Shown: positions 12,476-24,450 of the stretch, piece after piece
Position numbering within the stretch: position 1 is the first letter of the stretch
How the letters are laid out: each line of letters starts with the position of its first letter
Assembly (NCBI GenBank): GCA_017979445.1
Contig: CM030713.1
Span: 26,395,163-26,459,162 of the forward strand
Origin: Akebia trifoliata
Lineage: Eukaryota > Streptophyta > Magnoliopsida > Ranunculales > Lardizabalaceae
Reading direction: 5' to 3'
DNA: 64,000 bases
Program-made: the position numbers and the translations under genes
The notes under the pieces: model-generated
Told to the model about the DNA's origin: nothing
The model's database searches: none
The model's input: only the letters and a program-made list of their open reading frames with translations

Positions 12476-14143
12476 ATGGGTCTCGAACTGTTTCTTACAC
12501 TTGTGTCCATTTCTCTTCTTTTGTCTCCTGCCTTTGCAGATAACACTCCTTCAGGCATAAAACAATGGTGTAGCCAAACACCATACCCACAACAATGCGA
12601 ATATTTCATGCTTCACAACAACCATTCTTCTAACATCAAAGGAAAGTCAGATTTCAAAAAAATTGAAACCCAAGTTGCCCTTGACCGAGCCCTCCGTGCC
12701 CAAAGCCACACATTGTGGCTCGGTCAAAAGTGCCGAAACAAGAAGGAGAAGGAAGCATGGGCTGACTGCTTAGCCCTCTACGAGAACACCGTAATTCAAC
12801 TCAACCACACCATCAACTTGTACGGTAAGTGCACTGACCCTGACATGCAAACATGGATCAGCACGGCCCTTACGAACCTCGAGACATGTCGTACTGGCTT
12901 CATTGAGCTTGGGGTCTCAGACTACATCTTACCTTTAATGTCTAACAATAATGTTTCCAAGTTGATTCGCAATTGTTTGGCCACCAACAAGCTTCCTCAA
13001 AATGAGCAAAAATATGAAGAAGGGTTCCCTAGCTGGGTATCGGTCGGTGATCGAAAGCTATTGCAGTCATCTTCACCGGCTTCACAGGCGAATCTTGTAG
13101 TGGCCTTAGATGGGTCGGGGAACTTCAAGACCATTAAAGCCGCTCTCGATGCAGTTTCAAGCCAGAGGAAGGGAAGTGGGAGGTTTGTGATTTATGTTAA
13201 GGCAGGGAGCTATAAGGAGAATTTGGATTTAGGGAACAAGTTGAATAATATCATGTTGATTGGAGATGGCATAGGGAAGACTATTGTTACTGGAAGCAGG
13301 ATTGTTGGAGGTGGTTCCACCACCTTTAACTCAGCTACTGTTGGTAAGCACAATCAGCTTTGATATGCATAGTTTAAAGATTTAACCAGATTTTGTTATT
13401 TATTATATATATTTCACCCTTAAAATGACCATTCCATTTTATTCACAGCTGTTACTGGTGATGGATTTATTGGACGGGACATGACATTCCGTAACACAGC
13501 CGGACCAACAAATGGTCAGGCAGTGGCGCTACGTTCGGGCTCCGATCTCTCAGTTTTCTACAAATGCAGTTTTGAAGGATATCAAGACACCCTCTATGTT
13601 CACTCTCAAAGGCAATTTTATAGAGAATGCGATGTATATGGCACAGTCGATTTCATCTTTGGAAATGCAGCCGTAGTTTTCCAAAACTGTAACGTTTACG
13701 GCCGTAGGCCCAATGGAGGGCGAGGGACACTCACAATAACAGCCCAAGGTCGCACAGATCCAAACCAAAACACTGGAATATCATTCCATAATTGTAGAGT
13801 AACAGCTGCTTCTGATCTAAAACCCGTTCAAAGCGCGACGAAGACATACCTAGGAAGGCCATGGAGGTCATATTCTCGAGTAGTCTTCCTCCAGACGTTT
13901 CTCGATAATTTGATCGACCCAGCGGGTTGGTTGAAATGGAGTAGTGATGCTGATCTCAAGACCTTGTACTATGGGGAGTATAAGAACACTGGTCCGGGTT
14001 CTTCGACAGCAAATAGAGTGAAATGGGGTGGTTTTCACGTCATAACAAGTGCAACTGAAGCATCCAAGTTCAGTGTTGCAAATTTAATTTCAGGCAATTC
14101 ATGGTTACCCTCAACCAATGTGCCTTTCACTTCCGGCCTTTGA
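12476..14143 (+). CDS. Pectinesterase with PMEI pro-region, PME A1 (two exons)
   Basis: Pectin methylesterase that removes methyl esters from cell-wall homogalacturonan. Exons 12476-13343 and 13449-14143, with a 105-bp GT-AG intron in phase 1 after codon 289; product 520 aa. Residues 1-21 look like a signal peptide. A four-helix PMEI-like pro-region with conserved Cys (C32, C41, C86, C98) and the DCLALYENT motif follows. RKLL at 193-196 is the usual subtilase processing site. The pectinesterase domain (about 205-520) has GSYKE 244-248, QAVAL (Q313), QDTL (Q335, D336), DFIFG (D357) and LGRPW (R426), so the catalytic set is complete. The ATG has good context (aATGGG), a TATA box 84 bp upstream and AATAAA at 14315. 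It faces PME B1 tail to tail. Exact orthology not assigned. Confidence 0.95.
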
Positions 14144-14189
14144 TTTTCTTCATTAATGCTCTCCTTTGCATCGATTATTGTTAGACCAG

Positions 14190-14370
14190 TTAAAGTTTCT
14201 TGCCACATGGGTGGAGAGACAGAAAATAAGTTAAGAGATGTAATCTTGTCTTAAATTATTTTGCAAATGGTTGTATTCAAATTCAAGTTTCTCGCCACAT
14301 GGGTTGAGAGACACAATAAACAGATGTAATCTTATCTTAAATCCTGTCGCAGATAGATGTAATCAAATTC
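14190..14370 (+). repeat. Imperfect repeats in the PME A1 3' untranslated region
   Basis: The segment aagtttcttgccacatggg near 14196 and aagtttctcgccacatggg near 14285 begins two units of about 90 bp. Each continues through gagagaca and gatgtaatctt. A third partial unit follows near 14355. The A2 gene has the same arrangement. The AATAAA at 14315-14320 lies in the second unit. Confidence 0.65.
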
Positions 14371-14474
14371 AAGTTTATTGTCTTAAATTTGAAATATGAA
14401 ATGAAATCTGAATGTGAATGTTGTTGATGTTCTTTATCAATTATATGTGTAATTCCAATGTCAAAGCCTTCAAA

Positions 14475-14781
14475 AGGACGTTAGCATCTGTAAGAGAATG
14501 TGATGCATCATATGCATGGGATACATTGAATCATATTTGTCCATGTGTCTCATCACAGAAAGGAAGGTTATGATTGAAAATAAAATATTAGCAAAATCTA
14601 TTAAGATATTCTACAGTACCTATAACTCCTAATGGAGAAGATCTTAATGGATATTATTAAATATTAATTTTATTTTTCATTACAACCTTCCTTTTGTGAT
14701 GAGATGTGAGATACATCGCCAATGATATAATGTATCTCATGTGTCATAAAATAATTGCATCTAGTTCTCTGACAACGTCCT
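14475..14781. mobile_element. Long-TIR MITE, present in both units
   Basis: Arms of about 115 bp are inverted copies: aggacgtt...gatgca...ctcatcac...ggaaggtt on the left, and their complement ending aacgtcct on the right. The sister copy at about 40018-40310 shows that it predates the duplication. The long TIR is Mutator-like, but no clear target duplication was found. Confidence 0.6.
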
Positions 14782-14939
14782 CTATGACCATTTTTTCCTG
14801 ATATTATGATCACTTTTTCTAACGAATTTATAAATAAGAACATACAAAAATTACAACCATCTTGGGGTTGGTCAATTTAATCAACCTCTTATAAACGCTT
14901 TTCAAACCACTAATGAAAGACTATATACGGACATAAACA

Positions 14940-16430
14940 TAACATTTCTTTTTGATTTAGAAGCAAAGGAAGTCAAAAAAATCCACCAAATTGTTAGCAT
15001 ATCTAAAAACATGTCTAACATCCCATTGGATGTTCCTTAGAATATGCAACCTACTAGTTATTAAGTTTATCATTCTTCACAGAAAAGCTCCCCTTTTTAA
15101 ATCACTAACCAATGAGTTGGAATCTGATTCAATAATTACTTTTTTCCCTCCAAATTCATAAGATTTAAATCATGTAGCAAGATCGAAAACTCAACTACAT
15201 TGTCCATTGTACTTCAAAAGTAAATGAAGGCTACCTTCAAAAATGAGACATTTATGAAAAAACATGACCAACTTTTGATGAATTTACGATTTTGGCTCAC
15301 TGTTCGTTTTAATTACCAAAATGTAAATGGTAACGATATCAGAGGTTTGAAAGTGACAATTTCACAGGTTTTAAGTGACAATCTCACAGGTTTCACTACT
15401 TTTAGCTAGATCGTCATTATACAAACCAGTGAGATTGTCACTTTAAACTTGCGATCTCGATCACTTGAAGAACCTATGATTTCGCACGATCATGTTTTAG
15501 TAATTAAAATGAATAATGAATCAGAATCATAAATTATTATTATTATTATATTTTTTATAAGCAAGCAAAGATATAATAAAAGAAAGAAAAAGCAAATTAC
15601 AAAATTTTGGAGTTTGGGAGATTCAGTTGCTCTCCAACTGATCCAGGATAATCTCCGTAGATAGTCTATAGTAAATTAGGAATAACTTTGTCATACCAAT
15701 GATTCCAAAGGTATTGGACAGATGATTTAGAGGGCTACGCGACTGAATGCCTACAAAAACGTTTCGACATTATTTACCTCTTCGAAATCACAGTCAAAGT
15801 TGAATTTTCTATTTATAGAATCTTTGACTCCAAATAACTTTTAATTCGATTGTGATTCTGAATTTGTAACAGAAAAGAGTTTTAACGTATTTAGGATTCT
15901 TAATCAAATTATGAAGTAATTAAAAATTTACTATTTTTAGACTTACTATAAATAGTATTACTATTTATAGTAAGTATGTCAATTAGAATAAAACTAAGTT
16001 TTTGTTCTTTCTTTTTTAATAAATACCATTGTAACTCTGTTTGGAGGGATAAAGAGAAAATTAATAAAACAATTTCATTTTCTCCAATTATTGGATTTTT
16101 TCTTCATATGAGATTTGTTTGGATTACCAACAAATGCTTTTTTATTAAGAAAAAGAAGAGAATTAATAGAAGTAAAAAAATTAGAAGAACTCGGGGATGA
16201 AGCATAGGTCGCAAGAGCATCAGCAGTGTTATTCCCTTCGTCAAAAATTGGTCACGAAATGATAATTTACCCTTAAAAAACTGCCTGAATCATTTCTTAG
16301 CACACTACCTACACCAGCTGAAGCATTTTTCAAACTTGACCCGTCTAGATTTAATTTTCACCAGCCCACTACTGGCTTCTCCCATTTGATCAAAACAACT
16401 CTATTATCAGTATTTGTAGCAGACCAAAAG
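14940..16430 (-). pseudogene. Decayed RNase H-like (RVT_3) remnants
   Basis: Read on the minus strand, 16430-16290 gives a KLNLDGSSLKN...GVGSVLRNDSG stretch and 16245-16195 gives EGNNTADALATYASSP. Then 15170-14940 gives VIIESDSNSLVSDLKRGAF, stop, and IQWDVRHVFRYANNLVDF. These are the start, end, and middle-plus-end of RNase H-like domains found in plant LINEs and related domestic genes. Stops and missing segments mark it as dead. The 14940-15170 part has a sister at 40480-40640. Confidence 0.65.
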
Positions 16431-17621
16431 ACGTGTTTTAATTCATTTACCCATCTATCAACTGTTTTTTATCACTTGGACCTTAAATCTTCTTTTATCT
16501 TTAAAGATTAGTCGATTTCTTGTCAACCAAACTTCCCAAATTAACGAATAAAAAATTCTCATTTTTCTTTTACCGTAAAATGGTTAAAGAAAAAAAAAAT
16601 GTTGCCATTATAGAATGACAACAAAATTCTAGCTTTTCACTAAAAGGAATATAAATATTTTTCAAGGATAATTGTGAGAAGTGGCAGACTAGTTGATCAC
16701 TTAGTGCAGTTACATTCCAACATAAAATAAAATAAAATAAAATTGTACTTATGGGGGTGTTTGATTACACAGAAAACTCTAAGGAAAATAGTTTACCATG
16801 GAAAACTTATATTTGATGGCGTTTGAGAGCAAAGCGACAAATCTTTTCTCACCCCTCCTCCCTAAGAACATGATTGGTGGCATGACACCAAATTCATATC
16901 TTATAATTTAATTTTCAAAAAAAAAAAAAAAGATCCTTTAATTAGTATTTTAAATTATAAGTAACCCTTTTCATACTTGTTCGCTTCCTCATGGTCTCAT
17001 AGTTTCCACATAATTTCAAATCTTACTAAGGGTCTTTGAGCTCAAATAGATTATCAAACTGGAAATCCAACACCATAGCCTCTAGATTTCATTAGAAAAG
17101 TAAGATAAAAAAATATATCCAAAACCTTATGACTCCCAAATTGAAAATTAAAATTTACTTTTGAAAGGTTCGCTGAATGACCCTTGTAAGATTTGAAATC
17201 GTACCATGGTAAGGTTAGATTTACTATATCTACATATATAAATTAATAAACTTATACCACCCAATTTAAATGAAAGAGCGGAAAGAGATTTTCCATAATG
17301 TGCTCAAACAGTGGAAAATGATTTGTTAGTACATTGTTTGACAGAAAAACCATTTTCTTGGCAAATGATTAGTCAGATAAATATTTTCCCTACAATCAAA
17401 TACACCCTAAATTCTTAATTATCTCACTCTTCCTTTTTCTTCGTCAACATCATTTTCTTCTTTTTCTAATACGTGTGGGCCTATATAACATTTATTTGCT
17501 ACAGCATAAAGAGAATTGTCTTGAACGAAACATAATGAAATGAGTTGAAAAGATCACAAAGACTTCTCCATAAGGTCCAATTAGTATGGTGAAGAAATGA
17601 ATATTAGAAAATATCTTTTAC

Positions 17622-17968
17622 GTTGTGTTTGGATTGAGAGAAATGGAGAGAAGAGAAGAGAAATAAAATAAATGAGTTTCTCTCCATTTCTCTTGTTTGG
17701 AATGTTAAGTGGGGAGAGAATAGAAAAAACTTGGAGAGAAACAAAAAAGGTGAGTGTTTTTTCTCTTCAAAAGTGGAGAGAAACCCTTTTAAAATATTTT
17801 ATAATTCCAATTTTACCCCTAAATCTCTTTTAAGATATTTTAAAATTTCAAAATTGTCCAAGTTCTCTCCTATCAATCCAAACATGGTGGAGAAAATTTG
17901 ATTTTCTCTTCTCTTCTTTTCTTTTAATGAGTTGCTCTTGTCTCCAGTTCTCTCAATCCAAACATAAC
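17622..17968. mobile_element. MITE with GTTRTGTTTGGATTGAGAGAA termini, present in both units
   Basis: Left end gttgtgtttggattgagag and the complement of the right end, gttatgtttggattgagag, form the terminal inverted repeat. The interior is ctctcc/ggagag-rich. The sister copy is at 41066-41403, so insertion predates the duplication. Superfamily not certain (hAT or Mutator). Confidence 0.65.
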
Positions 17969-18610
17969 CTTAAGTTGGGCATAACCGACAGCTTTTGATT
18001 TGCATGTTAATATTAATAGCAATCCCAATACTTTATTTTCCATAAAAAAACCCTATAAAATTAGTTTTAATTTTTTTATTTTCCTATGGAAGAGAAAAAG
18101 GAAAAAAGAAGAAATATTTTATTACTATTTTATGATGCCATTTTTTGGTTGCAAGTATTAGAAAAGTCAAAAAATTATAATTAAAGCAAGAAAACGCTTT
18201 AATTTGTCTGTTATTACATATTAGACAAAAAAAAAAAAAAAACTTTTTTAGGAGAATTTTTTAAGAAAAAAAGAAAGATAAAAAATGTTGCATGCTAACA
18301 ACGCATGTTTGCACTTGGCGTTGGCATTTCCTTAGATTGATATTCCCTTATACCATCTTCTCTTGACAATATTATTACTTTGAAGTTGGGACATTAATTT
18401 TATAATTTATGAAAGGCATCTTGATGTTTGTCCATTAGCTCTCGCTAGGTAGGGCTTCTCTCAAGGCAATTTGCACGCCATCTTGTCTAAATCTATTAAC
18501 ATAAGAATCAAGATTGTGACCCATGAAATCTACATGTTGACATTATTATAGGTTAATTTGGCAGTAATGTCCATGCCTCCATTATTCTTCCTAAATTTTT
18601 GTGCTGAATA

Positions 18611-18981
18611 CAGGGGTGGAGTCAGGATTTTCTTGTAGTGGGGGCAAACTATGGTTAGTTGTATAGTTGAAGAAGTTGAACCTGAATGATTTTAGGAAGA
18701 AATTTAGAGGTTTTTTATTAGAAGTTGAAGAAAATGATATTTAAGTCATTTTCAATTAATATATGAGAAGGCCTAATATATGAGAAGGCCTGGTCAAGAG
18801 GCAATGTGATTAACAAAAAATTGAAGTGAGAGGGGCCAAAAATTGGAGGGAGGTGAGGGGGCAACTACGGAGAGAGGTGATGGGGTGGGGACAAATGGGA
18901 AATGTAATTAGTTGAAAATATAGTGTTTCAAAGTCCTCCGGGGACAATTGCTCTCACCAACTCCGTACTAACTCCACCCGT
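18611..18981. mobile_element. hAT-like MITE with 8-bp target duplication (unit 1 only)
   Basis: Left end CAGGGGTGGAGTCAGG and right complement ACGGGTGGAGTTAG. Flanks gctgaata (18603-18610) and gctaaata (18982-18989) differ by one base, as expected of an old 8-bp duplication. Unit 2 reads tgctgaacagtataattgg at the site (near 42093), i.e. empty. Length 371 bp. Confidence 0.75.
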
Positions 18982-20276
18982 GCTAAATAATGGAGTTGGC
19001 CACCATTATTCTTCTTGAGCTCAAGGACCCTCGTCAGACCATCTAGTCCCATCTTGCCTGGTATCTATGAATATGGTGCTCTAAGAGGCCAATTATCTCT
19101 CTTTAGCTAGTCGGATCTACGGGTTGACATATCCCAATCATAAATAATAATAATAATAAAGAAAAGATAATTTGGAGGTTTTCTTTATTTTCTTTTCCTT
19201 TTTGTAAGCAAACAGAGAAATTTAAAAAATAATAATAATAATAAGTCCTAAAAAATAAATTTGGGTTCCAAAACAAAAGAAATGGAAAACGTCAATTTAG
19301 TTAAAAATGGACAACATTCCCCAGAGATTCCCTTAGAGACAGATCTCTAGGAAACTCGTACTCTGTTATTCTCTTTCGATTGAAATATCATTATCCTTTT
19401 GAAAATAAGGGAGCAAATGATAGACAATTAAAAGTAAACAACCGATGATTTGAAAGGTGTGTTCTATATTATATTAATTTTGACTTGATCGCATCCTTGA
19501 CTTAGAGAGGTTTCCATTGGTACGAAACCCATTGATTTTGACCCATTGGAAGTTTGTTTTGGCCGTATATATCAAATGTTTAGCCAAAATACTAATTTCT
19601 CTGTGTGTGAGTTGGAAGCATCATATGTCTTCTGAGTTTTGGTGTGGAACGGAGCCCACTACGTAGGACTGTCAACACATGCTTATCGGTTTGGATGCAG
19701 TAATATCTGAATCCAAAATTTTTATTTGATATTCGAATTTAAATTCGAATCTGACGTATATTCTAAAACTCTATCTAAATTCGAATCCGATTATCCTATC
19801 TGATATTAGATAATATTTGATTAGAATTTGAATAATTTGTATATATAAAAAAAAAACATTATTTTTTTCTTTTTCCAATTGATTTTTATTATTTAAAAAA
19901 ACCTATTATATAATTAATAAATAAAATAAAATAAAATATATTATATTATTTATGTAAAAAATAAATCAAATAAAATAATATATATTATATATCATTTTGA
20001 ATCGGATATTATCATATTCGAAATGTTAATATCTGAATCGGTATTTGATAAGGATTTGAATATATAAAACTATCTGAATTCGAATCCAATATTCGAAAAT
20101 TTCGGATAATATTCGATTTTTCGAATTCGAATCGGATTTAAAATTTTGACTATCCATTGACACCCCTACCACTACGTATAGTGATGTATTATCGGGATAT
20201 GACTTTGTCTTTATCAATGGATTTCACATTTACATCATTGGAATTATGTGAATTTATAAATCCATTTTCCATGATT

Positions 20277-20590
20277 GTATGGATCCCAACCCACCCGACT
20301 CACGAAAAATGAATCTACTAATGACCCCAATTCAGATTAGAGATTTTAGTGTATCCCAATAATACATTCTTTTTAGAAAAGAGGTACCCAGCTAATCCTT
20401 CAGGGACGCAATTCCCCCCCCCCTCCCCCACCCCCAACTAAGCAAGTATGGACCCCAACCCACCCAACTCACGAAAAATGGATCTACAAATAACCCCCAA
20501 TCCAAATTAGAGATTTTAGTGTATCCCGATAATACATTTTTTTTTGGAAAGAGGTATTCGACTAATCCTCGAGGGACGCATTTTTCATGA
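20277..20590. repeat. 170-bp tandem duplication in unit 1 spacer
   Basis: The segment gtatggatcccaaccca... at 20277 recurs as gtatggaccccaaccca... at 20447. Both copies continue to a gggacgca motif. Unit 2 has a single copy near 45300. Confidence 0.8.
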
Positions 20591-22194
20591 GTTAAGAGAC
20601 CCGAACTTAATCATAGATGAAAACGAGAAGGTTGATTTAATTTTGATATATCCAATTCAGTACCAATAATATTCAATGGGGAGAAGCAAGGAGATGATTT
20701 TTTTTTTCTATCCAACTTAAGAGCATCTGATCGATCTTCATTTTTGTATTTCACATCATATCTTGCTTGTCCAACAAGGAGAAGATTTGATTTTGTTTTT
20801 TCCACTTAAAAAGAAAGAGATAAAAATTGAAAACTACAAAAAGTTATATATAAGGTCAAAAATACTGACCCAACCTCGTTTTTAAAATGTTTATCAAAAG
20901 GGTCATATACCAGTTTTGGTATTTATTTATTTTTATCAAACAGGTACATCTGTTGGGTCATTTTTGCGATTCTACCTTTTTAGCCGTTTTCTGAACCTCA
21001 GACAAGAGTTCGTGTTTTTCTCTTTTTAAAACAAAATTACAAAAATGAGTTCATGTATGAATTTGATAAAGGGTGTAAATGTAAATTCAGGTTAATATCC
21101 CAACTAGGGATACTTGTTTCAGTAAAAACCAATAAATACCCAAACAAATATATGATCCTTTTGGTAAAATTAAAGACCATTTTTGTAAAATGCCTGAAAG
21201 AAAAGGACTCAAAGATTTGAGCTTCTTTTGGAGAAACTAAAACCGTATCCTCCTCTATCTTGGGCCTAATCCATTCAAACATAAAATGAAAAGGGAAGAA
21301 AACCTTCACTTATGGGCCGGGCTTTATCACCAATAAAGCCCCATTAATTGGGCCTATAACTGTCACAATTGTTTATGGCCAATCCCATTTTATTTTTCGA
21401 TCTTCAGGTTTGAATCTATGCGTGAACCCATTTTATAAAACCCAATCCAGTTTAACCCAACAGAGCCTGTATCCCTCTTAATTTAGCTTTCATCCCATTT
21501 TTTTCCTCTCTTGGCTTCTGTTGTTCCTCAACGGATTTTCCTTATTTTCTTTTGCATGGCACATGTACTGAAAGCGTTTAAGCTTTATCTAATTTCAGTT
21601 CTTGTTAGGTTTTGGTCCATGAAACTAGGCAAGCAACCTTGGAACTTGGTTGGGTCAATTCGAGTCCATTAAATTTCGAGATGGTGTACACAAACTTGAA
21701 AATGTCGATTTACTGATTTATTTCTAAAAATCGCTCAGACAAATTGATCAAAAATCCATCAAATTATGTGTTATATTCAAGGTTAAAAAAAATCGAATTG
21801 ACGATGAAATAAAAGAAAATAAAAAATTTGTTGGATCATTATAGGACCCTGGTTCAGTTTCGTAGGACCAATTTGCATTAGTTAAAAATGATGCAAACAT
21901 TTTTTCCTTTCAACAATAAATAATGCAAACATTTTTTTTCCAAGGGCATGTAATTAAATTTTATAACCGTGAAAATTATATGTCGCGTTCTTATTGTTGT
22001 TTCTCATGCCAATTTTCTGTATTAAATAACACCAATGCTAAAAAAAAAATAGTGAACTTTTATTAGTGTCTTACACAAATAAACAAAGTATAATTACCAA
22101 AAACAAAAAAAGAATCAACAAATTAATTGAAATGCAATTCATAATATATTGCCTCGACGATATCATCCCCAATGCATATCACATAATTTGTTAA

Positions 22195-23962
22195 TCAAAG
22201 GCCAGAAGTGAAGGGCACACTAGTGGAAGGCAACCATGACCTGCCGGCTATGAAGTTTTCCACGCTGAATCGTGATGCTTCAGATGAAGATGTTATGACA
22301 CGATAACCACGCCATTTAACTCGCCTTGCAGTCGAAGAAGCAGGACCCAAATTCTTGTACTCTCCATAGTATAATGTATCAAGAGCGAAATTTCCATCCC
22401 ATTCCAACCAACCTACAGGATCAACCAATGTATCGAGATATGTCTGAAGGTAGACAGTTCGAGAATATTGCTTCCATGGTCTTCCCAAGTATGTCCTGAA
22501 TGAGCTAAGCACGGGCCTTAAGTCGGCTCCAGCCATGACTCGTGAATCATGGATTGAAATTCCTGTGTTTTGGTTTGGGTCTGTTCGGCCTTGAGCTGTT
22601 ACCACATTCGATTGCCCATCCATTGGCCTCCTTGCATAGATCATGCAATTTTGAAGAACTACAGCGGCATTTCCGAAGATGAAGTCGACCGTGCCATAGA
22701 TGTAGCACTCTCGATAGAATTGTCTTTGAGAATGAACATAAAGAGTGTCTTGATATCCTTCGAAACCACAACGATAGAAGACAGATAAATCAGAGCCAGA
22801 TCGGAGCGCGACCGCTTGATGATTTTGTGGGCCAGCTGTATTACGGAATGTGATTCCACGTGCAATAAATCCTTCGCCCGTCACAGCTGCATCATAAAAT
22901 TTTGACAAGATTGATTAGTGATAGATAATTAAACTAGTGAACAATGTAGACCAAAATGTTTTAATTCATTAACAATAATATTTATAAATTCTATATTTTA
23001 ACAACAAATGTGTTTTGATCATTGTTAATTTTTTTAGCCAAATATTAATCATCCAAATGTTAGGGGAATTAAAGATCAATTTCAATTCTCTTACCAACAG
23101 TTGCAGAGTTGAAGGTGGTGGAACCTCCTCCAACGCTACGGCTCCCAGTGATAATTGTGCTTCGCAAACTATCACCCACAAGCATGATATTCTTCATATT
23201 GTTCCCAATCAAAATGTTCTCCCTATAAACCCCTGCTTTGACACGAATCACAAACCTACTACTGCCTTTCCTTTGCTTCGATGCGGCATCAAGAGCTTGA
23301 TTAATGGTACGGTAGTTCCCCGACCCATCTTGTGCCACCACAAGGTTAGCTTGCGAAGCTGGTGATGATGCTTGCAAGAGCTTTCGATCACCAGCCGATA
23401 CCCAACTTGGGTACCCATCTTTGTGATTTTGTTGCTCGGTCGGAACCTTATTAATAGCCAATGTATTGCAAATCAATTTCGATACATTGTTCGACATTTG
23501 AGGCCATATGAAGTTTGAGACACCAAGCTCGGCAAAGCCTGCTCTACATGTCTCGAGGTTGGTGAGAGCTGTGCTTAACCACGTTTGAGCATCAACATCG
23601 GTGCACTTAGTATTTGGATCAACGGTGTGGTTGAGTTGGATTATAGTGTTCTCATAGAGTTCTAAACAATCTGCCAATGCTGCCTTCTCCCGCTCGTTAC
23701 GACATTTAGGCTCTAACCACTTATTGTGACTTTGGGCACGTAAGGCTCGTTCCATAGCTACTTGTACCACCATTTTACGAAATTCAGATTTGTTTTTGGG
23801 TATGGAAGATGGAGAATGTCTCAAGAAATCTCTGCAAGCGTTGGGGTAGGGAGTCTTGCTGCACCACCAGTTAATGTCCTTGTGGACATTAGCCGATAAT
23901 GCTGGTAACAGAAATGAAGTAAAGAATAGGAGGGTTAACACGATGTTCACCATTGGATCCAT
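22195..23962 (-). CDS. Pectinesterase with PMEI pro-region, PME B1 (two exons)
   Basis: Minus strand; exon 1 is 23962-23095, exon 2 is 22886-22195, with a 208-bp intron 22887-23094 at the same phase-1 position as in the A genes. The product is 519 aa. It has a signal peptide (about 1-24), a PMEI-like pro-region with WWCSKTPYP and [14 protein letters not shown] at 193-196, then the pectinesterase domain with GVYRE 244-248, QAVAL (Q313), QDTL (Q335, D336), DFIFG (D357) and LGRPW (R425). The usual GDG after the first strand is GDS here (S265), unlike B2. ATG 23962 is 60 bp from a TATA box; a second in-frame Met is at codon 4. Expected to be secreted to the wall and matured by cleavage after RKLL. 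Confidence 0.95.
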
Positions 23963-24021
23963 TCAGAATAGGAGGATTGAGGTTGAATGTTGATTGATTT
24001 TGTATGAATGGGAGGTTCAAT

Positions 24022-24028
24022 TTATATA
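24022..24028 (-). promoter_or_regulatory. TATA box of PME B1
   Basis: TATATAA on the minus strand about 60 bp before the ATG at 23962. B2 has it at 52683-52689; B3 has a variant at 61348-61354. Confidence 0.7.
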
Positions 24029-24179
24029 GGAGACATGAGATGGGATCATAAGGTGGAAGTTAAGACAAGAACATGGAGGGGAAGGGTGATATAATATTAT
24101 TTAAATATAACAAATATTTGTTTTATGCTTGTTATTGTGTAAATTATCATAAAAACTAGTAAGGTGGGCTGTTGAGTTT

Positions 24180-24430
24180 GATTTTAGAATTAGAACAGAT
24201 AATGCTTCCTTTGACATTCGAGGTTTGACTTTGAACTTTCACGCGGCGGCTTATCGCGTTGGTTCATTCATGAGGACACAACTCACATGCATGCTAGAGA
24301 GACCTAGAGAAGGAAGACAATCGTGATCAAATTGATCAATGCTGACCGTTGATTAATTCTACTTATTTGACCTATGGGATTAAAGATCAGCAAAGATGAA
24401 TATGACCTATAGATCAGGTAAGTGTGAGGA
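24180..24430 (-). promoter_or_regulatory. Conserved upstream block of PME B genes
   Basis: A block with tttgactttga, a gcatgcatgtgagtt-like RY stretch (minus strand) and a caaatcaattc-like segment is shared by the upstream DNA of B1, B2 (about 52830-53060) and, more diverged, B3 (about 61480-61740). Conservation may be ancestry alone; no specific factor is claimed. Confidence 0.4.
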
Positions 24431-24450
24431 TCCTTCACTTGTTAAGTTTA

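Larger units (their letters stand above)
14144..22194. other. Spacer between convergent PME A1 and B1, non-coding
   Basis: No intact gene. It contains the MITEs listed separately (14475, 17622, 18611), decayed RNase H-like remnants (14940-16430), a 170-bp tandem duplication (20277-20590) and AT-rich sequence with short chance frames. Most of it aligns to 39689-50856, but that copy is longer by several insertions. Confidence 0.75.
8492..24450. repeat. Segmental duplication unit 1 (PME A1 + spacer + PME B1)
   Basis: From about 8492 (taattctaatta) the sequence can be followed, with indels, against the unit starting at about 32259. Matching landmarks are ctccccagttgcataaat (8614 and 33345), the region around A1/A2, the MITEs at 14475 and 17622, the spacer near 19400-19620, and the region around B1/B2. 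Homology fades after the shared tccttcac motif near 24430. Boundaries are estimated by eye to within tens of bases. Confidence 0.85.

Noticed and set aside
13550..13768. Open frame antisense to PME A1 exon 2, and similar antisense or shifted frames in the B genes (22547-22865, 23015-23365, 51274-52654, 59979-60975)
   Set aside because: They overlap the catalytic exons on the other strand or in another frame and have no family features; PME codon bias explains them.
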